A stretch of DNA of 64,000 nt from Granulicatella seriolae (GTDB taxonomy: Bacteria; Bacillota; Bacilli; Lactobacillales; Aerococcaceae). A program made the position numbers and the translations under genes. Shown here in pieces: positions 30,446 to 39,562 of the stretch (positions are counted from its first letter, which is position 1; every line of letters begins with the position of its first letter). The notes beneath the pieces are model-generated. The model was not told the origin of the DNA, did no database searches, and worked only from the letters and a program-made list of their open reading frames with translations. The stretch covers positions 1 to 64,000 of the forward strand of contig NZ_JANHNZ010000003.1 in NCBI RefSeq assembly GCF_024543085.1, written 5' to 3'.

Positions 30446-30661
30446 ATGATGTTATATCCTTCAATAGATAAATTATTAGTAGAAATTGATTCAAAATATT
30501 CATTGGTTATCTTATCCAGCAAGAGAGCCCATGAATTACACCACCATGCACCAACTATGTTAGAATCTTACAAATCATATAAGAATGTTGGCCGTGCTCT
30601 AGAAGAAGTAGTGGCGGGCGATTTGTGGATTAGAGACGATAGTGTGCCTGTAGAAGTCTAA
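30446..30661 (+). CDS. rpoZ: RNA polymerase omega subunit
   Basis: Small subunit that helps beta-prime fold and assemble. 71 residues, with the Firmicutes-type LYPSIDKLLVEIDSKYSLVI start and the KRAHEL motif (about 28-33). The start is ATG 30446 or the adjacent ATG 30449, after AAAGAGG. It lies 27 bp after gmk and is probably co-transcribed. A long closed hairpin follows. Confidence 0.92.
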   Translation: MMLYPSIDKLLVEIDSKYSLVILSSKRAHELHHHAPTMLESYKSYKNVGRALEEVVAGDLWIRDDSVPVEV

Positions 30662-30691
30662 GAAAGATCAATAATTAGCCATAATATTTGT

Positions 30692-30795
30692 AAACACGAA
30701 CAAAACCTTATCCCTACCTGCTTGTAATGAGAAGTAGCCATTTTCATGGCTGGATAATTGGGTACTTGGTGCCTGTGGTTTGTTCGTGTTTTTCG
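30692..30795 (+). ncRNA. Structured RNA element between rpoZ and priA
   Basis: Arm 30692-30707 pairs with 30777-30791 over 15 bp with one bulged A. Inside, TTATCC (30708-30713) pairs with GGATAA (30752-30757), and AGCCA (30736-30740) pairs with TGGCT (30747-30751). CTAC (30714-30717) may pair with GTAG (30734-30737) as an alternative. A T-run (30789-30793) ends the closing stem. It could be a branched terminator for the gmk-rpoZ transcript or a priA leader element. It matches no riboswitch class I recognise. Confidence 0.55.
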
Positions 30796-30819
30796 TCAGT
30801 TTTTAAAGAAGGTGAGTCT

Positions 30820-33216
30820 ATGTATGCAAAAGTGATTGTAGATGTATCAGCAAATCCAGTAAATCGACCATTTCTCTACCGTGTTCCCGAAGACTTTAAG
30901 GACGTGGTAGAGATTGGTATGCGTGTTGAAGCACCATTTGGACCTAGAACGATTCAAGGTTATATTGTTGACTTGACCGAGGAATCTGACTATCAAGGGG
31001 AAATACTGGAGTTTTATCGCCCCATGGATTTGGAGCCAGTCTTGACCAAAGAATTGGTGGCACTAGGCAATTACATGTCGCAAGAAGTGTTCGCCTTCCA
31101 GATCAACTGTTACCAAACTATGCTGCCACCGATGTTAAAGACCACCTACGAGAAACGCTTTTATCCGGTAAATGGTGCTTTGCTACCAGCTGAGGAGCAA
31201 AAACTTTTTGCTGGTCAAGCTTATATTACCGTGGATTCCAAGACGTCAGATACTCTTTTAGCAAAATTGCTCCGTCTTAAGGTGGAAGGGAAAATTGCTG
31301 TAAGAACAATTGTTGGTGATAAAGTCCGGGTTAAAAAAGAGAAATGGTTGCTACCACAGTTATCAAAGGAAGAAATCATTGAAATAATAGAAGACTTGCC
31401 TAGTCGTTCAGTACGGCAAAAAGCTGTCTTGCATGCTCTTTTAAAGATTAACCAAACTGTTAAGAAAACGGACTTTATAGAGAAGTTTGCTCTCACGTCC
31501 TCAGATATTTCCACAGCTATAAAAAAAGATTGGATCGGTGAGGAGGAACGTCAAGTCAATCGTGACCCATTTGCCAATCGTTTTGTGGAACCTAGTCAGC
31601 ACTTAGCCTTGAATGATGAACAGGAATTGGCTTTTCAAGAGGTGGTTGCTAATTGGGATAAGGGGTCCAGAACCTATTTGTTAGAAGGGGTGACTGGTAG
31701 TGGGAAGACAGAGCTTTATTTGCAATGGATTGCTAAAGCTATCCATGAAGGCAAGTCTGCTATTATGTTGGTCCCTGAAATTGCTCTAACGCCTCAGATG
31801 GTTCATCGTTTTAAATCACGTTTCGGCGATCGGGTAGCCATTTTGCATAGTGGCTTGAGTGCTGGAGAGAAATACGATGAGTGGCGCAAAATTCATCAAG
31901 GGCAAGCTGATATTGTGGTGGGGGCTCGCTCATCTATTTTTGCTCCTTTGAAAAATATTGGCATTATTATTCTGGATGAAGAGCATGAGACGACTTATAA
32001 GCAGGATGAATCTCCACGCTACCATGCTAGAGATATAGCGCTGTGGCGAGCCAAATACCATGATTGCTCAGTGATTTTGGGGAGTGCAACACCTTCCTTA
32101 GATTCTAGAGCTAGAGCACAAAAAAATGTTTATAAACTGCTCAAATTAAACAAACGTGCTAAACAACAAAACTTACCACAGATTCAAATTGTGGATATGA
32201 GACAGGAGTTCCAGACGAATCGTGGGAATTTCTCTGGTGCTTTAAAGGAAGCAATTGCCCAACGCTTAGAGCGCAAGGAACAGACTGTTCTGCTGCTTAA
32301 TCGAAGAGGCTATTCTTCCTTTGTCTTGTGCCGGGACTGCGGGCATGTGGTTCAATGCCCTAACTGTGATATTTCTTTGACCATGCATATGGATACAAAA
32401 TCAATGAAATGCCATTATTGTGGTCATGAAGAAGCTATTCCTAATCGCTGTCCCAAATGTTTGAGTGAGAAAATTCGCTATTATGGAACAGGTACACAAA
32501 AGGTGGAGGAAGAGCTACAAGATTTATTTCCTACTGCTAGAATTATTCGTATGGATGTGGATACAACTAGAAAAAAAGGTCAGCATGAAAAGCTCTTGAA
32601 AGAATTTGGCAACCATGAAGCTGATATTTTACTAGGTACTCAGATGATTGCTAAGGGTTTGGATTTCCCGAAAGTAACCTTAGTTGGGGTTATCAATGCA
32701 GACACATCATTGAATTTACCAGATTTTCGTTCTTTCGAGCGAACCTTTCAACTCTTAACTCAGGTTGCTGGACGAGCAGGTCGTGCTGATTTACCGGGAC
32801 AGGTCATTATCCAGTCCTTTAATCCAGACCACTATGCCATTGAATATTCCAAAAATCACGACTATGAAGGCTTTTTCCGTAAAGAAATGAGCATTCGTCA
32901 CATGGGAAACTACCCACCATATTTCTTTACTACCATGGTAACGGTCAGCAGTGAAACGGAAGCTCTTGCAATGAAAAAAGCAGTGGAAATTCGTAAATTT
33001 TTAACAGAGCGCTTATCAAAAACCACAGTCGTCCTAGGCCCAACCGCCAAATCAATTGCACGAGTTAATAAGCGTTACTACTTTCAAATACTCATTAAAT
33101 ATAAAAAAGAACCAGCTTTATCACTCCTATTGAACGAGTTGATGCATGATGCTAGTCGACAAAATGCCAAAAAATTATCTATTCAAATTGATGTCGAGCC
33201 AATGCAATTCTTGTAA
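30820..33216 (+). CDS. priA: Primosomal protein N' (replication restart helicase PriA)
   Basis: 3'-5' DNA helicase that recognises stalled forks and reloads the replisome. About 798 residues. Order: N-terminal 3'-DNA-binding domain, winged helix, helicase lobe with Walker A GVTGSGKTELY (about 288-298) and DEEHE (about 385), a two-zinc cysteine cluster (CRDCGHVVQCPNCD and CHYCG, CPKC; about 503-547), then motif VI QVAGRAGR. ATG 30820 follows AAAGAAGGTGAG. Longer in-frame starts fall inside the upstream hairpin and are rejected. It is followed by fmt. Confidence 0.97.
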   Translation: MYAKVIVDVSANPVNRPFLYRVPEDFKDVVEIGMRVEAPFGPRTIQGYIVDLTEESDYQGEILEFYRPMDLEPVLTKELVALGNYMSQEVFAFQINCYQTMLPPMLKTTYEKRFYPVNGALLPAEEQKLFAGQAYITVDSKTSDTLLAKLLRLKVEGKIAVRTIVGDKVRVKKEKWLLPQLSKEEIIEIIEDLPSRSVRQKAVLHALLKINQTVKKTDFIEKFALTSSDISTAIKKDWIGEEERQVNRDPFANRFVEPSQHLALNDEQELAFQEVVANWDKGSRTYLLEGVTGSGKTELYLQWIAKAIHEGKSAIMLVPEIALTPQMVHRFKSRFGDRVAILHSGLSAGEKYDEWRKIHQGQADIVVGARSSIFAPLKNIGIIILDEEHETTYKQDESPRYHARDIALWRAKYHDCSVILGSATPSLDSRARAQKNVYKLLKLNKRAKQQNLPQIQIVDMRQEFQTNRGNFSGALKEAIAQRLERKEQTVLLLNRRGYSSFVLCRDCGHVVQCPNCDISLTMHMDTKSMKCHYCGHEEAIPNRCPKCLSEKIRYYGTGTQKVEEELQDLFPTARIIRMDVDTTRKKGQHEKLLKEFGNHEADILLGTQMIAKGLDFPKVTLVGVINADTSLNLPDFRSFERTFQLLTQVAGRAGRADLPGQVIIQSFNPDHYAIEYSKNHDYEGFFRKEMSIRHMGNYPPYFFTTMVTVSSETEALAMKKAVEIRKFLTERLSKTTVVLGPTAKSIARVNKRYYFQILIKYKKEPALSLLLNELMHDASRQNAKKLSIQIDVEPMQFL

Positions 33217-33261
33217 TTGATTCAAATGTATAAGAGATGATAATGGAAAGGAATCTACTGA

Positions 33262-34242
33262 ATGAAAAAAATCATTTTTATGGGGACACCACAATTTTCT
33301 ACAGCCATTTTAAGCATGCTTGTTGATAGTGGTTATCAAGTGTTAGCTGTTGTGACCCAACCCGATAAACCTGTTGGTAGAAAAAAAGTTTTGACACCGA
33401 GCCCAGTTAAAGTTCTAGCACTGGATTATGATATTCCTGTTTATCAACCAGAAAAGTTATCCGGGTCAAAGGAATTAGAAGAATTAATGGCCTTAGACGC
33501 AGACCTGATTGTGACGGCTGCTTATGGTCAATTTTTACCGACCAAATTTTTAGAATTCCCTAAATATGGTGCTGTGAATGTCCATGCATCCTTATTGCCT
33601 AAATACCGTGGTGGGGCACCAATTCATTATGCCATCATGAATGGGGATAAAGAAACAGGGGTTACCATTATGAGAATGATAGCTAAGATGGATGCAGGCG
33701 ATATATTATCGCAAAAAGCTATTCCTATTGAGGAGGATGATGATGTTGCCAGCATGTTTGATAAGTTAAGCGTGGTTGGTCGTGATCTCTTAAAAGAAAC
33801 TCTGCCTAGGTTATTTGCTGGTCAATTACAGCCAATCGCTCAAGATCCAAATTTAGTTACTTTCTCTCCCAATATTCAGCGTGAAGAGGAACAAATTGAT
33901 TGGAGCTTAAGCGCCCAAGAAGTGGACTATTTTGTAAGAGGACTTAGACCTTGGCCAAGCGCCCATACTGTTTTTGAGGGTATTCGTTACAAACTCTGGC
34001 AGGTGAAACCTTTACCTCAAGGAAATAAGAGTGATTTGCCGATAGGAAGTTTTTATCTCGATGCTAATAATCGACTGCTAGTGGTATGTGGAAATCAGTC
34101 ACTGCTACAAATTTTAGAAATTCAACCTGCTGGAAAGGGACGTTTAACCGACAAAGAATTTACTAATGGTTTTAAAAATCTACTTCAACAAAAGGTTGTT
34201 TTTGACATCCCCAATCGGAAAGTAAGTGACAACAATGGATAA
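33262..34242 (+). CDS. fmt: Methionyl-tRNA formyltransferase
   Basis: Formylates initiator Met-tRNA using 10-formyl-tetrahydrofolate. 326 residues, normal. FMGTPQFSTAIL (about 5-16) begins the Rossmann domain; the catalytic region NVHASLLPKYRGGAPIHYAI (about 107-126) includes the Asn-His pair, followed by MDAGDIL (about 145). The C-terminal OB-like tRNA-binding domain begins near 210. ATG 33262 after GGAAAGG. Its end overlaps rsmB by 8 nt. Confidence 0.97.
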   Translation: MKKIIFMGTPQFSTAILSMLVDSGYQVLAVVTQPDKPVGRKKVLTPSPVKVLALDYDIPVYQPEKLSGSKELEELMALDADLIVTAAYGQFLPTKFLEFPKYGAVNVHASLLPKYRGGAPIHYAIMNGDKETGVTIMRMIAKMDAGDILSQKAIPIEEDDDVASMFDKLSVVGRDLLKETLPRLFAGQLQPIAQDPNLVTFSPNIQREEEQIDWSLSAQEVDYFVRGLRPWPSAHTVFEGIRYKLWQVKPLPQGNKSDLPIGSFYLDANNRLLVVCGNQSLLQILEIQPAGKGRLTDKEFTNGFKNLLQQKVVFDIPNRKVSDNNG

Positions 34243-35569
34243 AGTACGTTTAGCTGCAATGGAAATTGTAGAAGAGATTGACAAAGGTGGGGCCTATTCG
34301 ACCATCTTATTTAATCGTCGAGTTAAAGAGTTAGGCTTGGACGATTTGGACCGTGGACTCATGACTGAATTAGTTTATGGAACCTTGCAAAGAAAATTAA
34401 CCTTGGATTATTATATGCAACCCTATGTTAAAGGCAAACTTCAATCATGGGTGCGTAATCTTCTTAGAACAGCTTTTTACCAGTTAATCTATCTGGACCG
34501 TATACCGGATCATGCTGTTCTCTTTGAAACCGTTGAAATTGCTAAGAAAAGAGGTCATAAAGGGTTAGGCAACTTAGTTAATGGTATTCTTAGAGCCTTT
34601 TTAAGGAATCCAAGACCAAAACTTGAAGAAATCGAACCAGTCAACCAAGGTTTGAGCATTCAATATAGTATGCCAGTTTGGTTGGTAGATCGATTTTTAG
34701 AGGATTATGGTTTGGACAAAACGGAAGCGATCTTAAGTTCCTTGCTAAACCCACCCTTTATGGCAGCGCGTATCCAAGACCTGAGTGAGTCACGTGAACA
34801 GGTCATTGCTGATTTGGAAGCAGAAGGGTTTAAGGCGTGGCCAAGTGAGGTCTATGATAGAGGGATTCGTATTGCGTCCCGTTCTGTTGTGACTTCCAAA
34901 TTGTTTGAACAAGGAAGAATCACCATCCAAGACGAATCTTCCATGTTAGTGGCTGCTTTAGGTGCTATTGAACCACAAGACCTAGTTTTAGATGCCTGTG
35001 CAGCGCCAGGTGGGAAAACAACACATATGGCTAGTTTTATTTCAGAAGAAAAAAATGGTAAAATAATAGCATTAGATATTCACAAACATAAAGTAAAGTT
35101 GATTGAGGAAAATGCTGAACGACTACATGTCAATCAAAACATTCAAGCTCAGGTGCTAGATGCTAGAAAAGCTTATGAAATATTCGAACCACAAAGTTTT
35201 GACAAAATCTTTGTTGATGCTCCTTGCTCAGGGTTAGGCTTGATGAGAAGAAAACCAGATATAAAATATAGCAAGAAAGCTGAGGATATTACTAAACTAC
35301 AAGACATTCAAGTAGAAATTTTAAATTCTCTTGCTGATTTGGTAAAAAAAGGTGGACGACTAATCTACTCAACGTGTACACTAACAAGTGAAGAGAATAG
35401 TAGAACGGTTTCACGATTTCTACAAGCTCATCCAGACTTTACAATAGAGCCAATCATTGAATGGCCGCATTTAGAAAAATGTATTCAAGCAGATGGAAGT
35501 ATCCAGTTATTACCGCAAGATTTTGGTACGGATGGATTCTACATTTGTCGCTTAAAACGACGTGACTAG
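34235..35569 (+). CDS. rsmB: 16S rRNA m5C967 methyltransferase RsmB
   Basis: S-adenosylmethionine-dependent cytosine-5 methyltransferase of 16S rRNA. About 444 residues. An N-terminal NusB-like RNA-binding domain (about 1-135) is followed by the Rossmann methylase: SAM motif DACAAPGGKT (about 250-259), DAPCSGLG (about 327) and the nucleophile Cys in YSTCTL (about 376). ATG 34235 lies inside the fmt end, so the two are probably coupled; an in-frame GTG is just upstream at 34226. Followed by stp. Confidence 0.95.
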   Translation: MDKVRLAAMEIVEEIDKGGAYSTILFNRRVKELGLDDLDRGLMTELVYGTLQRKLTLDYYMQPYVKGKLQSWVRNLLRTAFYQLIYLDRIPDHAVLFETVEIAKKRGHKGLGNLVNGILRAFLRNPRPKLEEIEPVNQGLSIQYSMPVWLVDRFLEDYGLDKTEAILSSLLNPPFMAARIQDLSESREQVIADLEAEGFKAWPSEVYDRGIRIASRSVVTSKLFEQGRITIQDESSMLVAALGAIEPQDLVLDACAAPGGKTTHMASFISEEKNGKIIALDIHKHKVKLIEENAERLHVNQNIQAQVLDARKAYEIFEPQSFDKIFVDAPCSGLGLMRRKPDIKYSKKAEDITKLQDIQVEILNSLADLVKKGGRLIYSTCTLTSEENSRTVSRFLQAHPDFTIEPIIEWPHLEKCIQADGSIQLLPQDFGTDGFYICRLKRRD

Positions 35570-35603
35570 TCGGAACTCAATAGATTGAAATAGAGGTGAA
35601 TTG

Positions 35604-36365
35604 ATGAAAATAGCAGTGAATAGTGATCAAGGTCTTCGTCGGAACTTGAATGAAGATTCTGTTGGATATTTTTATAACCAAGCTCAAATACCTTTGCTGA
35701 TAGTATGCGATGGGATTGGTGGGCATAATGCTGGTGATGTGGCTAGTTCAATGGCCGTTTCTCACCTAGGTGCCGATTGGGAAAAATCATCACTAACGCA
35801 ATTCTCAGATATCCATCTCTGGTTAGTGGACCATATTCGTCAAGAAAATGACCGTATCTATGAAAAAGCCAGAACATTCCGTGATTTGGATGGCATGGGC
35901 ACAACCTTAGTGGCTTCTGTCATTATAGGAGATCAACTTCTTGTGGCTAATGTAGGTGATAGTAGAGCCTACCTTTATAGAGCTTACCATTTGAAACAAC
36001 TGACCGAAGACCATTCTTTAGTCAATGAGCTCATAAAAAGTGGTGAAATTACGCCTGATGAGGCTCAGAATCATCCAAAACGCAACTATGTCACAAGGTC
36101 AGTGGGGGTATCTTTTGATGTCAATATTGATTTCTTACGAGTGACTTTAAAAGACCAAGATATTGTACTATTATGTTCAGATGGACTTTCTAATATGCTC
36201 TCCATTGAAGAAATCCAAACCATTCTTACAAATGTTTCAGGACTAGAACAACAAGCTCAAGAAGCCATTAATGCTGCTAATCAGGCAGGCGGCAGAGATA
36301 ATATCACAATAGCCTTGGCTAAGATAGCCTTGCCAATTAGTCAGGAGGACAATAACAATGATTGA
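35604..36365 (+). CDS. stp: PP2C-type protein phosphatase (Stp/PrpC)
   Basis: Mn2+-dependent Ser/Thr phosphatase that reverses StkP phosphorylation. About 253 residues. All PP2C metal motifs are visible: NEDS (about 17), CDGIGGHNAGD (about 37-47), NVGDSRAY (about 115-122), SDGLSN (about 192-197) and GGRDNIT (about 231-237). ATG 35604 follows AGAGGTGAATTG. Its end overlaps stkP by 8 nt, so phosphatase and kinase are made from one message. Confidence 0.95.
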   Translation: MKIAVNSDQGLRRNLNEDSVGYFYNQAQIPLLIVCDGIGGHNAGDVASSMAVSHLGADWEKSSLTQFSDIHLWLVDHIRQENDRIYEKARTFRDLDGMGTTLVASVIIGDQLLVANVGDSRAYLYRAYHLKQLTEDHSLVNELIKSGEITPDEAQNHPKRNYVTRSVGVSFDVNIDFLRVTLKDQDIVLLCSDGLSNMLSIEEIQTILTNVSGLEQQAQEAINAANQAGGRDNITIALAKIALPISQEDNNND

Positions 36366-38379
36366 AATAGGGAAAAAATTAGGAGAACGTTATAAAATCC
36401 TGTCCTTACTAGGTAGTGGTGGGATGGCGACTGTCTATTTAGCACGTGATTTAATTCTTGAACGCGATGTTGCCGTAAAAGTTCTACGATATGATTTTCA
36501 TGAGAATACGGATGCTATGAGACGTTTCCAACGAGAAGCCTTATCTGCAACGCAACTAACACACCCAAATATTGTAGGTGTCTATGATGTTGGAGAAGAA
36601 AATGGCTCCAATTATATTGTTATGGAATATGTCAAAGGCACTGATTTAAAAGAATACATTCAACAAAAAGGGCCTATTTCGCCTAGAGAATCAGTTGTTA
36701 TCATGCAGCAAATTCTGTCGGCCATTGATATTGCCCATCGAAATCGCATTATTCACCGGGATATTAAACCGCAAAATATTTTGATTGACCAAAATGGTGT
36801 CGTTAAAATTACCGACTTTGGAATCGCTGTTGCCTTATCAGAAACTTCTTTGACACAGACCAACACCTTATTGGGCTCAGTACATTATTTGTCTCCAGAA
36901 CAAGCTCGTGGGGGGATGGCAACCATTCGTTCGGATATTTATGCCCTTGGAGTAGTGTTTTTTGAATTATTGACGGGACATGTTCCGTTTGATGGCGAAT
37001 CTGCTGTGTCCATCGCTTTAAAACATTTCCAAGAGCCTTTGCCTGAACTGACAAAGATTATGCCGACTATTCCACAAAGTCTAGAAAATATCGTCTTGAA
37101 AGCTACTGCCAAAGAACCACTCGTTCGCTATGCAAGCTGTCAAGAGATGCAAGAGGATTTGTCAACAGCTTTAAACCCTGAAAGGCTACAAGAAGCAAAA
37201 TTCATCCCACAAAGTTTTACCGGTGAGACAAAAGTTCTACAACCAATCACTAGCAAACGACCACCACTTAAACGAGAAGTTCCTAAGGTAACAGATGTCC
37301 CTTACGTTCAAATTGATGAGAGTGACTTAGAACCACCACCAGTTACCCCTAAAAATAAAAAAGAAAAACCTAAGCCTAAGAAAAAACGTAAATGGCCATG
37401 GATTCTTTTGTTATTACTGCTAGCTTTAGTAGGTATTGTTGGGGCTTTATATATGACCACACCTAAGGAGATAATAGTACCAGATGTATCTACTTTGATA
37501 GAAGCAGACGCTAGTAGTCGGTTAAAAGATGTGAAACTAACTGTTGGGGATTCCATTCTTACTGAATCGGATACCGTTGAAAAAGGGAAAGTTATTGAGA
37601 CAGACCCAAAAGCTGGAGCTAAAGTCAAAGAGGGAGCCACGGTGAGCTTGAAGATAAGTACTGGCACTAAGTTAGTCAAACTTGAGGACTATAGCAACAA
37701 GGATTATGAAGCGGTTCGTGACCAATTAAGAGATTTAGGCTTTACAGTGGAAAAAGCTGAAGAGTTTAGCCAAACCATTACTAGTGGTAAGATTATTTCT
37801 CAAAGTATAGCAGCAGGACAATCGGTTGACCCAGCTAAACAAACGATTAAGTTGACAGTCAGCAAAGGCCTAGGACCAATCACCTTGAAAGACTTATCTG
37901 GTTACAATAGAAGTGCTATTCAAGATTATGCTAAGGATAATGGATTAACGGTTCATTTTACTGAAGAAGCTTCTAGTTCAGTAGAACCAGGCAACCTCAT
38001 TAGCCAAACACCAGTTGCAGGAACCACTATTGAGCGTGGCGGAAGTTTCTCTGTTGTTTTATCAACAGGTATCAACCAAAGAGTTGAAACAAGAGAGGTG
38101 ACCATTCCTTATTTAGCAGCTGAATCTAATTCATCAAGTCACTCATCATCAAGTGGCTCAAGTAGTTCAAGCTCATCTCAGGTAAGCTCAGCACCAAAAC
38201 CTAATAATATTGAAATTTATGTAGAAGATTCTAAATCAACTTTCAATTCAGCATATCGCACCATGCAGATTACAGAAACCACAACAGTTGACTTGACCTT
38301 CACCCTACAAGGAGACAAGGTTGGAAAATACAAAATTGTTCGAGATGGTGTGACAATTGAGGAGGCTACTGTTTATTGA
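36358..38379 (+). CDS. stkP: PASTA-domain Ser/Thr protein kinase
   Basis: Transmembrane kinase that senses muropeptides or lipid II and controls cell wall growth and division. 673 residues. Kinase domain about 1-275 with the glycine loop GSGGMATVYLARD (about 19-31), HRDIKPQNIL (about 133-142) and DFGIA (about 153). A Pro/Lys-rich juxtamembrane stretch and one membrane helix (about 346-365) follow, then three PASTA repeats (about 372-575), a poly-Ser linker (about 590-612) and a small C-terminal domain. Many homologues have three or four PASTA repeats; the Ser-rich spacer plus extra C-terminal domain is less common. ATG 36358 follows AGGAGGACAATAACA. Repeat R3 follows. Confidence 0.97.
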   Translation: MIEIGKKLGERYKILSLLGSGGMATVYLARDLILERDVAVKVLRYDFHENTDAMRRFQREALSATQLTHPNIVGVYDVGEENGSNYIVMEYVKGTDLKEYIQQKGPISPRESVVIMQQILSAIDIAHRNRIIHRDIKPQNILIDQNGVVKITDFGIAVALSETSLTQTNTLLGSVHYLSPEQARGGMATIRSDIYALGVVFFELLTGHVPFDGESAVSIALKHFQEPLPELTKIMPTIPQSLENIVLKATAKEPLVRYASCQEMQEDLSTALNPERLQEAKFIPQSFTGETKVLQPITSKRPPLKREVPKVTDVPYVQIDESDLEPPPVTPKNKKEKPKPKKKRKWPWILLLLLLALVGIVGALYMTTPKEIIVPDVSTLIEADASSRLKDVKLTVGDSILTESDTVEKGKVIETDPKAGAKVKEGATVSLKISTGTKLVKLEDYSNKDYEAVRDQLRDLGFTVEKAEEFSQTITSGKIISQSIAAGQSVDPAKQTIKLTVSKGLGPITLKDLSGYNRSAIQDYAKDNGLTVHFTEEASSSVEPGNLISQTPVAGTTIERGGSFSVVLSTGINQRVETREVTIPYLAAESNSSSHSSSSGSSSSSSSQVSSAPKPNNIEIYVEDSKSTFNSAYRTMQITETTTVDLTFTLQGDKVGKYKIVRDGVTIEEATVY

Positions 38380-38419
38380 TTGAGTAGGGCTAGAAAAAAG
38401 TTTTTTGCCTGTATCTGAG

Positions 38420-38558
38420 TCTCCAACTCATCCATCAGAAATAAAAGCGGTGGCAACTTCGTAAGCTTTGGTCTTATGAATTAGCTGCCTAGGTGGTTGA
38501 AAAGCCACTGTAGGTTAGCTATGCTTTTCACTGTTATTTCGAACAGATGAGTTGGAGA
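38420..38558 (+). repeat. R3: dispersed long-hairpin element, diverged copy
   Basis: Arms 38420-38442 and 38536-38558 pair in a perfect outer 13-bp stem (TCTCCAACTCATC/GATGAGTTGGAGA), with weaker inner pairing ending in GAAAT/ATTTC. The core is 93 nt and lacks the CGGCT hairpin part, but GGTGGCAAC, TTAGCTG, CCACTGTAGGTTAGCTATGC and CACTGTTATTTC are still recognisable. A T-run (38559-38565) follows. It lies between stkP and rsgA and may now serve as the stkP terminator. Confidence 0.82.
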
Positions 38559-38655
38559 TTTTTTTGTATTTCAGAAACTAACGTTATTAGTTACCAATAT
38601 TTTTCTCAGAGCCTTACTTTATTGACAAGAATAAATTGACCAAAAGGAGGGACTT

Positions 38656-39546
38656 ATGTCAAAAGGACAAATCATCAAAGCTTTGAGTGGATTTTATTAT
38701 ATAGCTTCAGACAATAAAGTTTATCAGACACGAGCAAGAGGAATTTTTCGCAAGAGAGGGCAGTCTCCTTTAGTAGGCGACTACGTTGAATTTGAAAGTC
38801 AAACCTTACAAGAAGGCGTCTTGACTAAGATTGAGAAACGAAAAAATGAATTAATCAGACCACCAATGGCCAATATCGACAGTGCCGTTTTAGTCATGTC
38901 AGCTCTTGAACCTTCGTTTTCAACTCTTTTAGTCGATCGTTTCCTAGTTTATTTAGAAGCTAAAGATATTAAGCCCGTTATTTATATTACAAAAATGGAT
39001 TTATTGAATGAAGTGGAGACGGCACAAATAAAGGCCTACCAAACCATGTACCAATCCATTGGCTATCCCGTCTGGTTGAGCCAAGAAGGGGATGTTGACT
39101 CTAGTGACTTTATAGATAGCCTAGCCAATCAAGTTGTTCTATTTATGGGGCAATCTGGCGTAGGAAAATCAACACTCTTAAATCAACTCTTACCCAGCTT
39201 AGATCTAGAGACGGCTGCCATTTCCAAGTCTTTGGGACGTGGGAAGCATACAACTCGTCATGTTGCTTTGCATCAAGTTAAACAGGCTTTAATTGCTGAT
39301 ACGCCGGGGTTTAGCTCGGTTGAATTGGACCAAATTGAAAAAGAAGACTTGCCCTATCTATTCCCAGAGTTTAGAAAGTATAGTCCTAATTGTAAATTTA
39401 GGGAGTGTTCTCACCGACACGAGCCTGATTGTGCTGTTAAAGCGGCTTTAGTAGAGGGGAAGATTTATCAAAGTCGCTATGATCACTACTGTCAATTTAT
39501 GGATGAGATTATTGACCGTAAACCAAAATACCAAAGAAAATCATAA
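38656..39546 (+). CDS. rsgA: Ribosome small subunit-dependent GTPase RsgA
   Basis: Circularly permuted GTPase that checks late 30S subunit assembly. 296 residues. N-terminal OB domain (about 1-65), then the permuted G domain: G4 TKMD (about 112) before G1 GQSGVGKST (about 170-178) and G3 DTPG (about 215), and a C-terminal zinc-binding module CKFRECSHRHEPDC (about 249-262). ATG 38656 follows AAAGGAGGG. It is followed by rpe and thiN, the usual order in Firmicutes. Confidence 0.97.
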   Translation: MSKGQIIKALSGFYYIASDNKVYQTRARGIFRKRGQSPLVGDYVEFESQTLQEGVLTKIEKRKNELIRPPMANIDSAVLVMSALEPSFSTLLVDRFLVYLEAKDIKPVIYITKMDLLNEVETAQIKAYQTMYQSIGYPVWLSQEGDVDSSDFIDSLANQVVLFMGQSGVGKSTLLNQLLPSLDLETAAISKSLGRGKHTTRHVALHQVKQALIADTPGFSSVELDQIEKEDLPYLFPEFRKYSPNCKFRECSHRHEPDCAVKAALVEGKIYQSRYDHYCQFMDEIIDRKPKYQRKS

Positions 39547-39562
39547 GAGCGGAGGAAAACAC

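Noticed and set aside
30727-30819. N-terminal extension of PriA starting at 30727
   Set aside because: The extension lies within the hairpin, is hydrophobic and unconserved, and ATG 30820 has a good ribosome binding site and the family start.
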